Shown here piece by piece: positions 9,111 through 17,480 of a DNA stretch of 64,000 nucleotides (positions within the stretch are counted from its first letter, which is position 1; the number at the start of each line of letters is the position of its first letter). The notes beneath the pieces are model-generated. The model searched no databases, was not told the DNA's origin, and worked only from the letters and a program-made list of their open reading frames with translations. This stretch comes from Mycolicibacterium sp. CH28 (GTDB lineage Bacteria > Actinomycetota > Actinomycetes > Mycobacteriales > Mycobacteriaceae), in NCBI RefSeq assembly GCF_004745805.1, contig NZ_SRLQ01000008.1, positions 1 to 64,000 of the forward strand, written 5' to 3'. Made by a program: the position numbers and the translations under genes.

Positions 9111-10403
9111 TCAGCTGAGCAGGTCGTCGAGGTCGCCCACCATGCAGTGCTCAACGACCGGACGCACGGTTTCGAATGTGCACTCCTTGGCGTTGCCGGG
9201 GGTGCAGGCGTCACCGAGCACGTGGTTGGTGATCCGGTCGACATCCCTGGCGTCGCCGTTGATCACCGGGGCGTTCTCGTAGAACTTGGTCGGTCCGCTG
9301 CCCAGCCGGTTCTTCGAGTAGGAGTCCTTGGTGACGTCGACGAAGCGCTCCGGGATGCCCACGTCGCGCAGCAGCCGAATCGCGGCAGCCAGCGCTGCGT
9401 CGGCGGCCTGCACATCGGTCATGCCGTGGGTGTCGACACCCATCACCTGGGCGATCTCGGCGAATCGCTTGTAGGCGACCGGCATGTTGAACGCCCACAC
9501 CCGGGGCAGGGCGATCGCGTTGTTCAGGCCGTGGTGGGTGTCGTAGAACGCGCTGACGGCGTGCGAGATCGAGTGGATGATGCCCAGGCCACCGGAGTTG
9601 AAGGCCTGTGCCGCAATGTACTGGGCGTACATCATGCCTTCGCGACCCGAGAGCTCCTGCGGATTCCACACCGCGGTGCGCAGGTTCTCGGCGGTCAGCT
9701 TGATCGCGTACAGCGCGTTACCCAGCGAGGGAGCGAAGTTCAGCCGCGAGACGTAAGGCTCGCTGGCGTGCGCCAGCACGTCGAAGCCGCACTGGGCGGT
9801 GTAGTCGATCGGGCATTCGTAGTACAGCACCGGGTCGTCGATCGCCAGCGTCGCCACGCTCGCGTCGTCGAAGGCCACGTACTTGTGCGGGTTGTCCGGG
9901 TCGGTGGTGGTGTCGGTGATGACGTAGGCCCACGACGTCTCGGAACCCGTTCCGGCAGTGGTGGATACGGCGATGTGCGGCGGGTTCTTGGGGTTCTCGC
10001 TCTTGTTGAAACCCTCGAACTCGTTGACGTTGCGACCGTCGTGGGCGACGCTGACCCGCGCTCCCTTACACGCGTCGTGCGAGGACCCGCCGCCGATGGA
10101 CAGGAACGAGTCGCACTTGTTCTGCTGGTAGAGCGCGACGGCGTCCATGACGTTGTAGTCCTTGGGGTTGGACTCGACTTGGTCGTAGATGACCACTTCG
10201 AGGCCGTGGTACTTCATCGACTCCGCGATCTTGTGCACGATGTCGGTTCCGCGCAGACCGCTGGTCATGATCAGGGTCTTCCGAAAACCGAGTTTGATCG
10301 CCTCGGGGCCGATCATCTCGTGCGCCCCTGGGCCCATCATGGCCCGGGGGAAGGGATGGAACTCCTTGATGGGGAAGGGCTTGAGAAGTTCTTCGACCTG
10401 CAT
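9111..10403 (-). CDS. mno: NDMA-dependent methanol dehydrogenase Mno (Mdo)
   Basis: This 430-residue group III alcohol dehydrogenase is of the nicotinoprotein type, which keeps its NAD(H) bound and passes electrons to mycofactocin (or to artificial N,N-dimethyl-4-nitrosoaniline). Landmarks are the opening MQVEELLKPFPIKEFHPFPR, the NAD loop GGGSSHDACKGA (~104-115), TTAGTGSETSW and metal ligands in CGFDVLAHASEPYVS, IHSISHAVSAFYDTHHGLNN. It oxidises methanol and other short alcohols. GGAGAGGAA sits 7 nt before the ATG. It heads the operon mno-moxR-VWA-mftM and is divergent from mftABCD, joining the enzyme with synthesis of its electron acceptor. Confidence 0.93.
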   Translation of the reverse strand: MQVEELLKPFPIKEFHPFPRAMMGPGAHEMIGPEAIKLGFRKTLIMTSGLRGTDIVHKIAESMKYHGLEVVIYDQVESNPKDYNVMDAVALYQQNKCDSFLSIGGGSSHDACKGARVSVAHDGRNVNEFEGFNKSENPKNPPHIAVSTTAGTGSETSWAYVITDTTTDPDNPHKYVAFDDASVATLAIDDPVLYYECPIDYTAQCGFDVLAHASEPYVSRLNFAPSLGNALYAIKLTAENLRTAVWNPQELSGREGMMYAQYIAAQAFNSGGLGIIHSISHAVSAFYDTHHGLNNAIALPRVWAFNMPVAYKRFAEIAQVMGVDTHGMTDVQAADAALAAAIRLLRDVGIPERFVDVTKDSYSKNRLGSGPTKFYENAPVINGDARDVDRITNHVLGDACTPGNAKECTFETVRPVVEHCMVGDLDDLLS

Positions 10404-10641
10404 TGGTCGTTCCTCTCCGTCGGGGGCCTGATAGCCCTGGGTCTGACGGTGGCGAACTTGCCACGTTCGGCAGTCGCCCGGAACGGCTCGGGGTCAAGCC
10501 CCGACCCTGGCTCCACTTAGGGTCCGGTAGGACCTACCCGATCGGACAGGGTGACGGTGTCTGTGCGACCAGTGGTACAGGCCGACTCCGCTGTGATGGT
10601 CTTGGGCCCGAACGTCCCAGCACAACCAGAGGAGCCGAATC
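10404..10641. promoter_or_regulatory. shared control region between mno and mftA
   Basis: No gene fits these 238 bp between the divergent mno and mftA starts. They contain ribosome binding sites at both edges, a 6-bp stem TCGGGG...CCCCGA (10488-10504, 5-nt loop) and the palindrome described separately. Both operons probably take their promoters and MnoR control from here. Confidence 0.6.
10526..10538. promoter_or_regulatory. palindromic operator candidate GGTAGGACCTACC
   Basis: A perfect 6+1+6 palindrome lies 123 bp from the mno start codon and 104 bp from the mftA start codon. A site at this distance suits an activator such as MnoR, whose LuxR-type domain binds inverted repeats. The assignment is inferred from position and symmetry only. 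Confidence 0.45.
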
Positions 10642-10746
10642 GTGAACGTTCCCCACGCCCAGGATGTGGACAGCGCTGCCGAGCAGGATCAGGCCACTGC
10701 CCTCGTCGAGGATGTCTCCATCGACGGCATGTGCGGTGTCTACTGA
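10642..10746 (+). CDS. mftA: mycofactocin precursor peptide MftA
   Basis: This is a 34-residue ribosomally made precursor of the redox cofactor mycofactocin. It starts with GTG behind AGAGGAG and ends with the invariant IDGMCGVY. MftC decarboxylates and cross-links the terminal Val-Tyr, later steps release the modified dipeptide and MftF glycosylates it. The leader (NVPHAQDVDSAAEQDQA and onward) is acidic and is bound by MftB. The last eight residues are diagnostic. It is the first gene of mftABCD; mftB follows after 42 bp that contain a strong hairpin. Confidence 0.97.
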   Translation: MNVPHAQDVDSAAEQDQATALVEDVSIDGMCGVY

Positions 10747-10763
10747 CATGGCGCCAGCCCGCA

Positions 10764-10796
10764 GCCGTCATGCCGTGAGGTTCGCGGCATGACGGC
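10764..10796 (+). promoter_or_regulatory. hairpin covering the mftB start codon
   Basis: Arms GCCGTCATGCCG (10764-10775) and CGGCATGACGGC (10785-10796) pair perfectly over 12 bp with a 9-nt loop. The loop holds the GAGG ribosome binding site of mftB and the 3' arm contains its ATG (10789-10791). Folding should lower mftB translation relative to mftA and could also stabilise the mftA message. No T-run follows, so it is not a classical terminator. The function is inferred. Confidence 0.7.
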
Positions 10797-11067
10797 GCGG
10801 GTGTTCGACGCGAACTGTGGCTGGGAATTGGATCCCCAGGTTCGCGTCCGGCAGGAGCAGTTCGGTGTGTTGCTCTATCACTTCGGCAATCGCCGGCTCA
10901 CCTTCGTCAAGGATCCGGCCCTTGCCGCGGTGGTATCGGAGCTCGACGGGACATCCACGGTGGCCGCTCGCTGTGAACGAGCCGGAATCACCCTCGGCCA
11001 CAAGGCTGTCGACGCGGCGTTGGCGGCGCTGGAGGCCGGCGGCATGATCAGAAGGGCACGGCAATGA
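10789..11067 (+). CDS. mftB: mycofactocin peptide chaperone MftB
   Basis: A 92-residue RiPP-recognition-element protein that binds the MftA leader and presents it to MftC. The conserved core ELDPQVRVRQEQFGVLLYHFGNRRLTFVKD forms the small winged-helix-like sheet, followed by a helical C-terminus (ALAALEAGGMI). The chosen ATG has GAGG 8 nt upstream but lies within a hairpin; a GTG at 10801 is an alternative start that would keep the conserved core. Stop and mftC start overlap (ATGA), so the two are translationally coupled. Confidence 0.94.
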   Translation: MTARVFDANCGWELDPQVRVRQEQFGVLLYHFGNRRLTFVKDPALAAVVSELDGTSTVAARCERAGITLGHKAVDAALAALEAGGMIRRARQ

Positions 11068-12281
11068 CAACCATGGAGTCGCAACCGCGTCTGGTCGATC
11101 TCTTCGAGACGGGCTTGCGGTCGCCAATCTGCCTGACCTGGGAACTGACATACGCGTGCAATCTGGCCTGCAGCCATTGCCTGTCGAGTTCGGGGCGACG
11201 GGATCCGCGCGAACTGAGCACGAGCGAGTGCCTTGCCGTCATCGACGAGCTACAGGCAATGCAGGTTTTCTACGTCAACATCGGTGGCGGTGAGCCCACC
11301 GTGCGCGCAGACTTCTGGGACATCCTGGACTACGCAACCGGTCACGAGGTGGGAGTCAAGTTCTCCACCAACGGAATTCGTATCACCCCCGATCGGGCCG
11401 CCACGCTTGCCGACAGCGATTACGTCGATGTCCAGATCTCTTTGGATGGCGCGACGGCGCAGGTCAACGACGCGGTGCGCGGCACAGGGTCCTTCGCCAC
11501 CGCGCTGACCGCGATGGAGAACCTGGCGTCGGCGGGAGTGAGCGGGTTCAAGATCTCTGTCGTCGCCACCCGGCACAACATCGGCCAGCTCGACGCCTTC
11601 AAGGTGCTCGCCGATCGATACGGTGCCACCTTGCGGATCACCCGGCTGCGGCCCTCTGGGCGCGGTGCCGATACGTGGAACGAGTTGCATCCCCTACCGG
11701 GCCAGCAGCGGGAGCTCTACGACTGGCTGCTCGACAACGGTGAGGGTGTTCTGACAGGTGACTCCTTCTTCCATCTCGCCGCCTATGGGCGGACACTGCC
11801 CGGCCTCAATCTGTGCGGAGCGGGCCGAGTGGTGTGTCTGATCGACCCGCTAGGAGATGTCTATGCCTGCCCGTTCGCCATCCACGAACAGTTCCGCGCC
11901 GGAAACGTCCGCGAGGCCGGCGGGTTCGCGGCGGTATGGCGCACCAGCGAGCTGTTCACCGGGCTGCGCAGTCCGCAGACCGGCGGAGGGTGCACGGGGT
12001 GCTCGGCCTACGCCGATTGCCGGGGCGGATGCATGGCGGCCAAGTTCTTCACAGGTCTTCCGCTGGCGGGGCCTGATCCCGAATGCGTGCTGGGACATGG
12101 TGAGCGTGCCTTGGCTGCCGTCGATCTCGCGGCACTGCCCAAACCCGATCGGGACCACTCGCGCCCGGCGAATCGGCGGGGCCCGGTGGCGCTGACCCTG
12201 GCCGCACCGCCACCACGGACAGCCGCCGTGGCGGCGTGTGAGGCCGATCCACTCGTGGGCTTCGATCCGCACCTTCCATGA
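11064..12281 (+). CDS. mftC: mycofactocin radical SAM maturase MftC
   Basis: This 405-residue radical S-adenosylmethionine enzyme oxidatively decarboxylates the C-terminal Tyr of MftA and joins it to the preceding Val. The SAM-binding [4Fe-4S] site is CNLACSHC (Cys ~32, 36, 39), followed by GGGEP. The C-terminal SPASM domain has the expected Cys pattern for auxiliary clusters: NLCGAGRVVC, YACPF, GGGCTGCSAYADCRGGC and DPEC. Start codon overlaps the mftB stop. Length and motifs are typical. Confidence 0.97.
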   Translation: MTTMESQPRLVDLFETGLRSPICLTWELTYACNLACSHCLSSSGRRDPRELSTSECLAVIDELQAMQVFYVNIGGGEPTVRADFWDILDYATGHEVGVKFSTNGIRITPDRAATLADSDYVDVQISLDGATAQVNDAVRGTGSFATALTAMENLASAGVSGFKISVVATRHNIGQLDAFKVLADRYGATLRITRLRPSGRGADTWNELHPLPGQQRELYDWLLDNGEGVLTGDSFFHLAAYGRTLPGLNLCGAGRVVCLIDPLGDVYACPFAIHEQFRAGNVREAGGFAAVWRTSELFTGLRSPQTGGGCTGCSAYADCRGGCMAAKFFTGLPLAGPDPECVLGHGERALAAVDLAALPKPDRDHSRPANRRGPVALTLAAPPPRTAAVAACEADPLVGFDPHLP

Positions 12282-12314
12282 CCCCCGCGAGAGCGGACAA
12301 GAAAAGGAGCCAAG

Positions 12315-13505
12315 ATGGCTGACGAATGGTTCGAGACGGTGGCCGCCGCCCAGGCGCTGGCCCGCAAGAGGTTGCCCAAGCCGGTGTACATGGCTTTGGT
12401 GGCCGGTTCGGAGGCCGGTGTCACGGTCGAGGACAACATCGCTGCCTTCACTGAGTTGGGTTTCGCCCCCCACATCGCCGCCGGTGTCGCGGATCGCGAC
12501 CTGTCGACGACGTTCATGGGCCAGGAACTCGCCCTGCCAGTGGTGATCTCGCCGACGGGTGTTCAGGGCGTGGACCCCGAGGGTGAGGTCGCGGTCGCCC
12601 GCGCCGCCGCGGCGCGTGGCACCGCGATGGGCCTGTCGTCGTTTGCGAGCAAATCGGTCGACGAGGTGGTCGCGGCGAATCCCAAGACGTTCTTCCAGGT
12701 CTATTGGTGTGGTTCGCGCGACGACATTCTCCTGCGGCTGGATCGGGCCAGAGCGGCGGGCGCGGTCGGCCTGATTCTGACGTTGGACTGGTCGTTCTCG
12801 CACGGCCGTGATTGGGGGAGTCCGCAGATCCCGGAGCAGATGAATCTTCGGGCCGTGCTCAAGTACGCGCCCTCGGCGGTCTTCAAGCCCAGGTGGCTCA
12901 GCCGCTGGGCCAAGACTTTGCGACCGCCGAGCCTGGAGGCACCGAACATGAGCCAACCCGGTCAGGCCCCGCCGACCTTCTTCGGCGCCTACGGTCAGTG
13001 GCTGATGACACCGCCGCCTACCTGGGAGGACGTGGCGTGGTTGCGGGCGCAGTGGGATGGCCCGTTCCTGCTCAAGGGGGTGATGCGGGTCGACGACGCG
13101 CTGCGTGCGGTCGACGCCGGCGTGACGGCGATCTCGGTGAGCAACCACGGCGGCAACAACCTGGACAGCACACCGGCATCGGTGCGCGCACTGCCGGCGA
13201 TCGCCGACGCGGTGGGTGATTCGATCGAGATCGCGCTCGACGGCGGGATCCGCCGGGGCAGCGATGTCGTCAAGGCCTTGGCCCTGGGGGCCGACGTGGT
13301 TCTCCTCGGCCGGGCCTATCTGTGGGGTCTGGCCGCCAACGGACAGGCCGGTGTCGAGAACGTCCTGGACATCATCGGTGGTGGTATCGATTCCGCGCTG
13401 CTGGGTCTGGGCCGCGGTAGCGTGCGCGAGCTGGTCCGCGAGGACGTCCTGATCCCCGAAGGCTTCCGCCGTGTGCTGGGGGTCGGGTCGGCTCTCTCGG
13501 TATGA
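12315..13505 (+). CDS. mftD: premycofactocin synthase MftD (FMN-dependent)
   Basis: A 396-residue member of the FMN-dependent alpha-hydroxy-acid dehydrogenase family. MftD oxidatively deaminates AHDP, the released cyclic dipeptide, giving the redox-active keto form premycofactocin. The FMN barrel shows PVVISPTGVQG, QVYWCGSRDD, LKGVMRVDDA with the conserved Lys, VSNHGGNNLD with the catalytic His and ALDGGIRRGSDVVKALALGAD for the phosphate. A good AAAAGGAG sits before the ATG, 33 bp after mftC. mftE normally follows but is absent here. Confidence 0.95.
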   Translation: MADEWFETVAAAQALARKRLPKPVYMALVAGSEAGVTVEDNIAAFTELGFAPHIAAGVADRDLSTTFMGQELALPVVISPTGVQGVDPEGEVAVARAAAARGTAMGLSSFASKSVDEVVAANPKTFFQVYWCGSRDDILLRLDRARAAGAVGLILTLDWSFSHGRDWGSPQIPEQMNLRAVLKYAPSAVFKPRWLSRWAKTLRPPSLEAPNMSQPGQAPPTFFGAYGQWLMTPPPTWEDVAWLRAQWDGPFLLKGVMRVDDALRAVDAGVTAISVSNHGGNNLDSTPASVRALPAIADAVGDSIEIALDGGIRRGSDVVKALALGADVVLLGRAYLWGLAANGQAGVENVLDIIGGGIDSALLGLGRGSVRELVREDVLIPEGFRRVLGVGSALSV

Positions 13506-13581
13506 GATTGTCGCGAAAGGCCCTGTCGGGCAAGGCCCAAAGACTCTTCACCAAAGCTGCTTTCACGATTGGAATCAAACG

Positions 13582-14643
13582 ATGACCCAGACCGTCGAAT
13601 CTCTCGCTCCGTCGGGCACCCCCGACACCATGCGCGCCGCTGTCGTCACGGAGTTCGGCGCCCCGCTGACCGTCTGCGAGGTTCCCCTGCCCACCCCCGG
13701 TCCCGGAGAAGTGCTGGTCAAGCTGGAGACCTCCGGTGTGTGCCACACCGATCTACATGCCGCCCATGGTGATTGGCCGGTCAAGCCGCAGCCGCCGTTC
13801 ATCCCCGGCCACGAGGGGTATGGCGCCGTGGTGGCTGTCGGTCCCGGTGTCACCGACCTCGCGCTCGGCGACAAGGTCGGCAATGCCTGGCTGTGGTCGG
13901 CGTGCGGCAGTTGCGAATACTGCCGCACCGGCTGGGAAACCCTGTGTGAGAGCCAGCAAAACGGCGGCTACAGCGTCGACGGCAGCTTCGGCAGCTACAT
14001 GCTGGTCAACGCCGCCTACGCGGCCCGCATCCCGGACAGCGTCGACCCGTTGGAAGTCGCACCGATCCTGTGCGCAGGGGTGACGGTCTACAAAGGGCTC
14101 AAGGTCACCGACACCCGCCCGGGCCAGTGGGTGGCGATCTCCGGTATCGGCGGTCTCGGCCACATCGCCGTGCAGTATGCCCGCGCGATGGGCCTGCGCG
14201 TCGTGGCCGTCGACATCGACGACGCCAAACTCGCTCTGGCCGAACGCCTCGGTGCCGAGGTAGCCGTCAACGCCAAGACCTCCGATGTGGTCGCGGAGGT
14301 TCAGAAAGCCACCGGCGGTGTGCATGGCGTCCTCGTGACCGCCGTGCATCCGCAGGCGTTCGGTCAAGCGATCGGGCTGGCCCGCCGCGGCGGCACCATC
14401 GTGTTCAACGGTCTGCCGCCCGGCGAGTTCCCGGCACCGATCTTCGACATCGTGTTGAAGGGCTTGACGATTCGCGGCTCCATCGTGGGAACCCGCCAGG
14501 ACATGGTCGAGGCGCTGGACTTCTACGCCCGCGGCCTGATCCACCCGACGGTGGAATCGGCCCACCTCGAGGACATCAACGAGGTGTTCGGCCGGATGGA
14601 GCGCGGCCAGATCGACGGCCGCATCGTCATCGACTACCGCTGA
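13582..14643 (+). CDS. zinc-dependent alcohol dehydrogenase (AdhP-like)
   Basis: A 353-residue medium-chain dehydrogenase/reductase. Catalytic zinc ligands are seen in CHTDLHAAHGDW and GHEGYG, and the four structural-zinc cysteines in CGSCEYCRTGWETLCESQ. The NAD-binding loop is GIGGLGHIAVQYA, and the acidic VDIDD behind it favours NAD over NADP. It should oxidise primary alcohols to aldehydes. It lies 76 bp after mftD where mftE would be expected, and may be transcribed with the mft genes or on its own. ATG 13582 was chosen; ATG 13630 also lies ahead of the conserved domain. Its last 10 bp overlap the opposing acetyltransferase gene. Confidence 0.9.
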   Translation: MTQTVESLAPSGTPDTMRAAVVTEFGAPLTVCEVPLPTPGPGEVLVKLETSGVCHTDLHAAHGDWPVKPQPPFIPGHEGYGAVVAVGPGVTDLALGDKVGNAWLWSACGSCEYCRTGWETLCESQQNGGYSVDGSFGSYMLVNAAYAARIPDSVDPLEVAPILCAGVTVYKGLKVTDTRPGQWVAISGIGGLGHIAVQYARAMGLRVVAVDIDDAKLALAERLGAEVAVNAKTSDVVAEVQKATGGVHGVLVTAVHPQAFGQAIGLARRGGTIVFNGLPPGEFPAPIFDIVLKGLTIRGSIVGTRQDMVEALDFYARGLIHPTVESAHLEDINEVFGRMERGQIDGRIVIDYR

Positions 14644-15281
14644 GTCCCCAGCAGTTCGCGGACCGGCTCGATACCGACCAGTCGGATGTCGTGGCGGCGG
14701 ATTGCGGCCCACTGCCCCGACACCATGGCGAACGCGACCATGGTGTCGGGGCAGTCGCGTCTGGGTTCGGATGTCCGGCCGGTCTCGGTGTAGGGCAGTG
14801 ACCGGGTCACCGCCAGGGAAGCGGCGTTGTCGTGCCACGCGCGTGTGACGGCGACGTCGGCGTCGAAGCCGGCGAAGATCAGGTGCAGCATCGCCTGCCG
14901 CATCTCCTTTCCGAGCCCGAGACCCTGATGCGCCAGACCCAGCCAGGAGCCCGTGGTGAGGCTGCGCCGATGCGGAAAATCCTCGGCGTGGACCGAACAC
15001 ATGCCGACCACCGACTCGCCGGCCAGTACGGCCAGGTCCAGATTCCACCGCCGGACGGACGTCTCGGCGCGGTTGAGCCAGTAGTGCCGAAGGCAGTTGC
15101 GTTCCAGCTCTCCGGGCGGCGCATCGGTCCAGGGCTCGGTGAAGGGCATCGTTGCCGGGTCGTGAATACCCTTGGCAGCCAACGACGCTAGCTCGGTTCC
15201 CAGCTCGTCGTTGATGTATCGCAGCGTGAGCCGCGGGGTCACCACGGCGAGATCGGCCAGGGGCCACACGACGTTCGCCAT
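14634..15281 (-). CDS. GNAT-family acetyltransferase (RimJ/RimL-like)
   Basis: A 215-residue N-acetyltransferase. TPRLTLRYI at the N-terminus, VGMCSVHAEDF, the acetyl-CoA loop HQGLGLGKEM and the later HDNAASLAVTRSLPY (the position that usually reads HxxNxxS) mark the Acetyltransf_3 type acting on protein N-termini or small amines. The target cannot be read from the sequence. The frame continues further upstream, but similarity and the divergent neighbour fix the start at ATG 15281. It is convergent with the zinc alcohol dehydrogenase and overlaps it by 10 bp. Confidence 0.82.
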   Translation of the reverse strand: MANVVWPLADLAVVTPRLTLRYINDELGTELASLAAKGIHDPATMPFTEPWTDAPPGELERNCLRHYWLNRAETSVRRWNLDLAVLAGESVVGMCSVHAEDFPHRRSLTTGSWLGLAHQGLGLGKEMRQAMLHLIFAGFDADVAVTRAWHDNAASLAVTRSLPYTETGRTSEPRRDCPDTMVAFAMVSGQWAAIRRHDIRLVGIEPVRELLGTQR

Positions 15282-15380
15282 AGCGCAATCGGACCACGGC
15301 CGGAGCGTCGTCGGAAACCGAATTACTTTCCGTGACCGCACATCGGCGTCACATTGCACCATCTGCGAGGATGCCAGGTC

Positions 15381-16292
15381 ATGACCGCACCCGACTCGCC
15401 GCAGGCCGCCTTCCGCATCGGCTCCGTCCAGGTCAGCGAGGCCGGGATCGCGCTGCACCAGCACGTGACGGCCGATCTGGTCGACCACCGTGGTGTAGTG
15501 GAGATGCCGGCCTACGCGGTGCTGGCCGAGTCGGTCACCGGCGGGGCCTACTGGTACTCGTTCACTGAGCCCGTCGCCACGGTGCAGTCCTGGCTTGCGC
15601 TGACCGCCGGTGCGCCGGTCCAGGTCGGCGACCGGCTCCACGGGGTATCCGTGCTGTCCCATCACGACGACCGGTACGGGACGGCCACGGTGACCGTGAC
15701 GAACGGGTCGCACCAGGTGGTCTGCTCGGGTGTGGCCAGAGCCGTCCGGGTGGGGCGCACCAGCGACGCGGTACAGGCCCTCGACAAGGGAACGATCGAT
15801 ACCGCGGCGGACACGTTGCCGGCGCCGCCGGTCCTCGACGCGACTGTCTCGGCCATCGATCCTGACTGGGACGGTCGTCGGATCCTGACCGCGATTTGCC
15901 GGGGTGATATCGCCCTCGGACCGCTGGGCGAACTGCTCGCCATGACGGTGTCGGAGGGGGCTGACCCGGTCATGACGGTCGCGCCCCAGCCGTGGATGGC
16001 CAACCCGCTCGGCGCCATCCATGGCGGGGTGATCGCCGCGATCGTCGGCCACGCCTGTTCGCTGGCCGGCCAGGCTCACACCGGCCCGGGCGACCGCTAC
16101 ACCGTGGCAGACCTCAGCGTTCACTATTTCCGCTCGCCGCCGGTCGACGGGCGTTCCCTGACGCTGGCGACCACGACCGAGCGCGTCGGACGGCGGATGG
16201 GGACGGTGTCGGCCACCATGACCGACGCTGGCGGCACCGGTTACGTCCGGGCCGTCGCCAATGTCATCTACGACCGGGCAAGCGCGTTTTGA
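15381..16292 (+). CDS. double-hotdog acyl-CoA thioesterase family protein
   Basis: A 303-residue protein with two hotdog folds in tandem. The first (~20-130) has the helix region DHRGVVEMPAYAVLAESVTGG, the second (~190-300) MANPLGAIHGGVIAAIVGHA, the PaaI-type motif where the backbone Gly-Gly and nearby acidic residue act on the thioester. It probably hydrolyses an acyl- or aryl-CoA. ATG 15381 follows a weak AGG; an in-frame TTG at 15354 is possible. It is divergent from the acetyltransferase and precedes the rplM leader. Confidence 0.8.
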   Translation: MTAPDSPQAAFRIGSVQVSEAGIALHQHVTADLVDHRGVVEMPAYAVLAESVTGGAYWYSFTEPVATVQSWLALTAGAPVQVGDRLHGVSVLSHHDDRYGTATVTVTNGSHQVVCSGVARAVRVGRTSDAVQALDKGTIDTAADTLPAPPVLDATVSAIDPDWDGRRILTAICRGDIALGPLGELLAMTVSEGADPVMTVAPQPWMANPLGAIHGGVIAAIVGHACSLAGQAHTGPGDRYTVADLSVHYFRSPPVDGRSLTLATTTERVGRRMGTVSATMTDAGGTGYVRAVANVIYDRASAF

Positions 16293-16471
16293 CCTGCGGG
16301 GATGCCCGCAGGTAAGCTGCCACGTTGGCGTGCGGTACGCCGCGGGTTGCCCGCGGGGTAAGCCGGGTTCTCGGGTCAGTGTTGGTCGCCGAGAAGCAAC
16401 CCCACCGTCGCGCTCCGACCGACACCCGGGTCACACCGGGGCCTAACCCGAGAAGAAAAGAAGGTAGCGCT
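16293..16471 (+). promoter_or_regulatory. rplM leader with two tandem GC-rich hairpins
   Basis: Two units repeat the same plan. Unit 1 is CCTGCGGG-GATG-CCCGCAGG with GGTAAGC overlapping its end (16293-16317). Unit 2 is CCGCGGG-TTG-CCCGCGG followed by GGTAAGC (16340-16363). Unit 1 begins directly at the thioesterase stop and could also terminate that transcript. AGAAAAGAAGG before the GTG of rplM is the ribosome binding site. A ribosomal-protein autoregulatory leader is possible; I do not recognise a described family. Confidence 0.5.
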
Positions 16472-16911
16472 GTGCCTACGTACACGCCGAAGGCGGGTGA
16501 CACCACGCGGTCGTGGTATGTCATCGACGCCACCGACGTGGTGCTCGGCCGGCTCGCCGTTGCAGCAGCCAATCTGCTGCGCGGCAAGCACAAGCCGACA
16601 TTCACGCCGAATGTCGACGGTGGCGACTTCGTCATCGTCATCAATGCCGACAAGATCGCCGTCAGCGGCGACAAGCTCCAGACCAAGATGGCCTACCGTC
16701 ACTCGGGTTACCCCGGTGGTCTGCGCTCCCGCACGCTGGGCGAAGAGATGGAAAAGCACGCCGATCGCGTGGTTGAGAAGGCGATCGTCGGCATGCTGCC
16801 GCACAACAAGCTGAGCCGGCAGATCCAGAAGAAGCTCAAGGTCTACGCGGGCCCCAATCACCCGCATACCGCGCAGCAGCCGGTTCCGTTCGAGATCAAG
16901 CAGGTGGACCA

Positions 16912-16915
<4 letters not shown>
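16472..16915 (+). CDS. rplM: 50S ribosomal protein L13
   Basis: The protein has 147 residues, the normal mycobacterial length. It begins [30 protein letters not shown] and contains the family signature around [17 protein letters not shown] and [26 protein letters not shown]13 binds 23S rRNA early in 50S assembly. The start is GTG 16472 behind a purine-rich AAGAAGG; the open frame extends upstream but the protein does not. The GTGA overlap with rpsI couples their translation. Confidence 0.97.
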
Positions 16916-17403
<488 letters not shown>

Positions 17404-17430
17404 TCTGCAGCGTTTTCGCAAACGCACCGG

Positions 17431-17472
17431 CTCGCCGGGCGTCCTCGGAGTCATCCGGAGGCGCCCGGCGAG
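17431..17472 (+). terminator. rplM-rpsI terminator
   Basis: An 11-bp perfect stem CTCGCCGGGCG (17431-17441) / CGCCCGGCGAG (17462-17472) is extended by an inner CCTC/GAGG pairing and followed by TTGTTTGT, 28 bp after the rpsI stop. Confidence 0.85.
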
Positions 17473-17480
17473 TTGTTTGT

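Noticed and set aside
8742..10520. 592-codon open frame antisense to moxR and mno
   Set aside because: Both opposing genes are unmistakable; the antisense product is low-complexity with no domain.
14634..16124. Long minus-strand frame reaching across the thioesterase gene
   Set aside because: Only the last 215 codons match an acetyltransferase; the upstream part is antisense to the thioesterase, so the start was placed at 15281.
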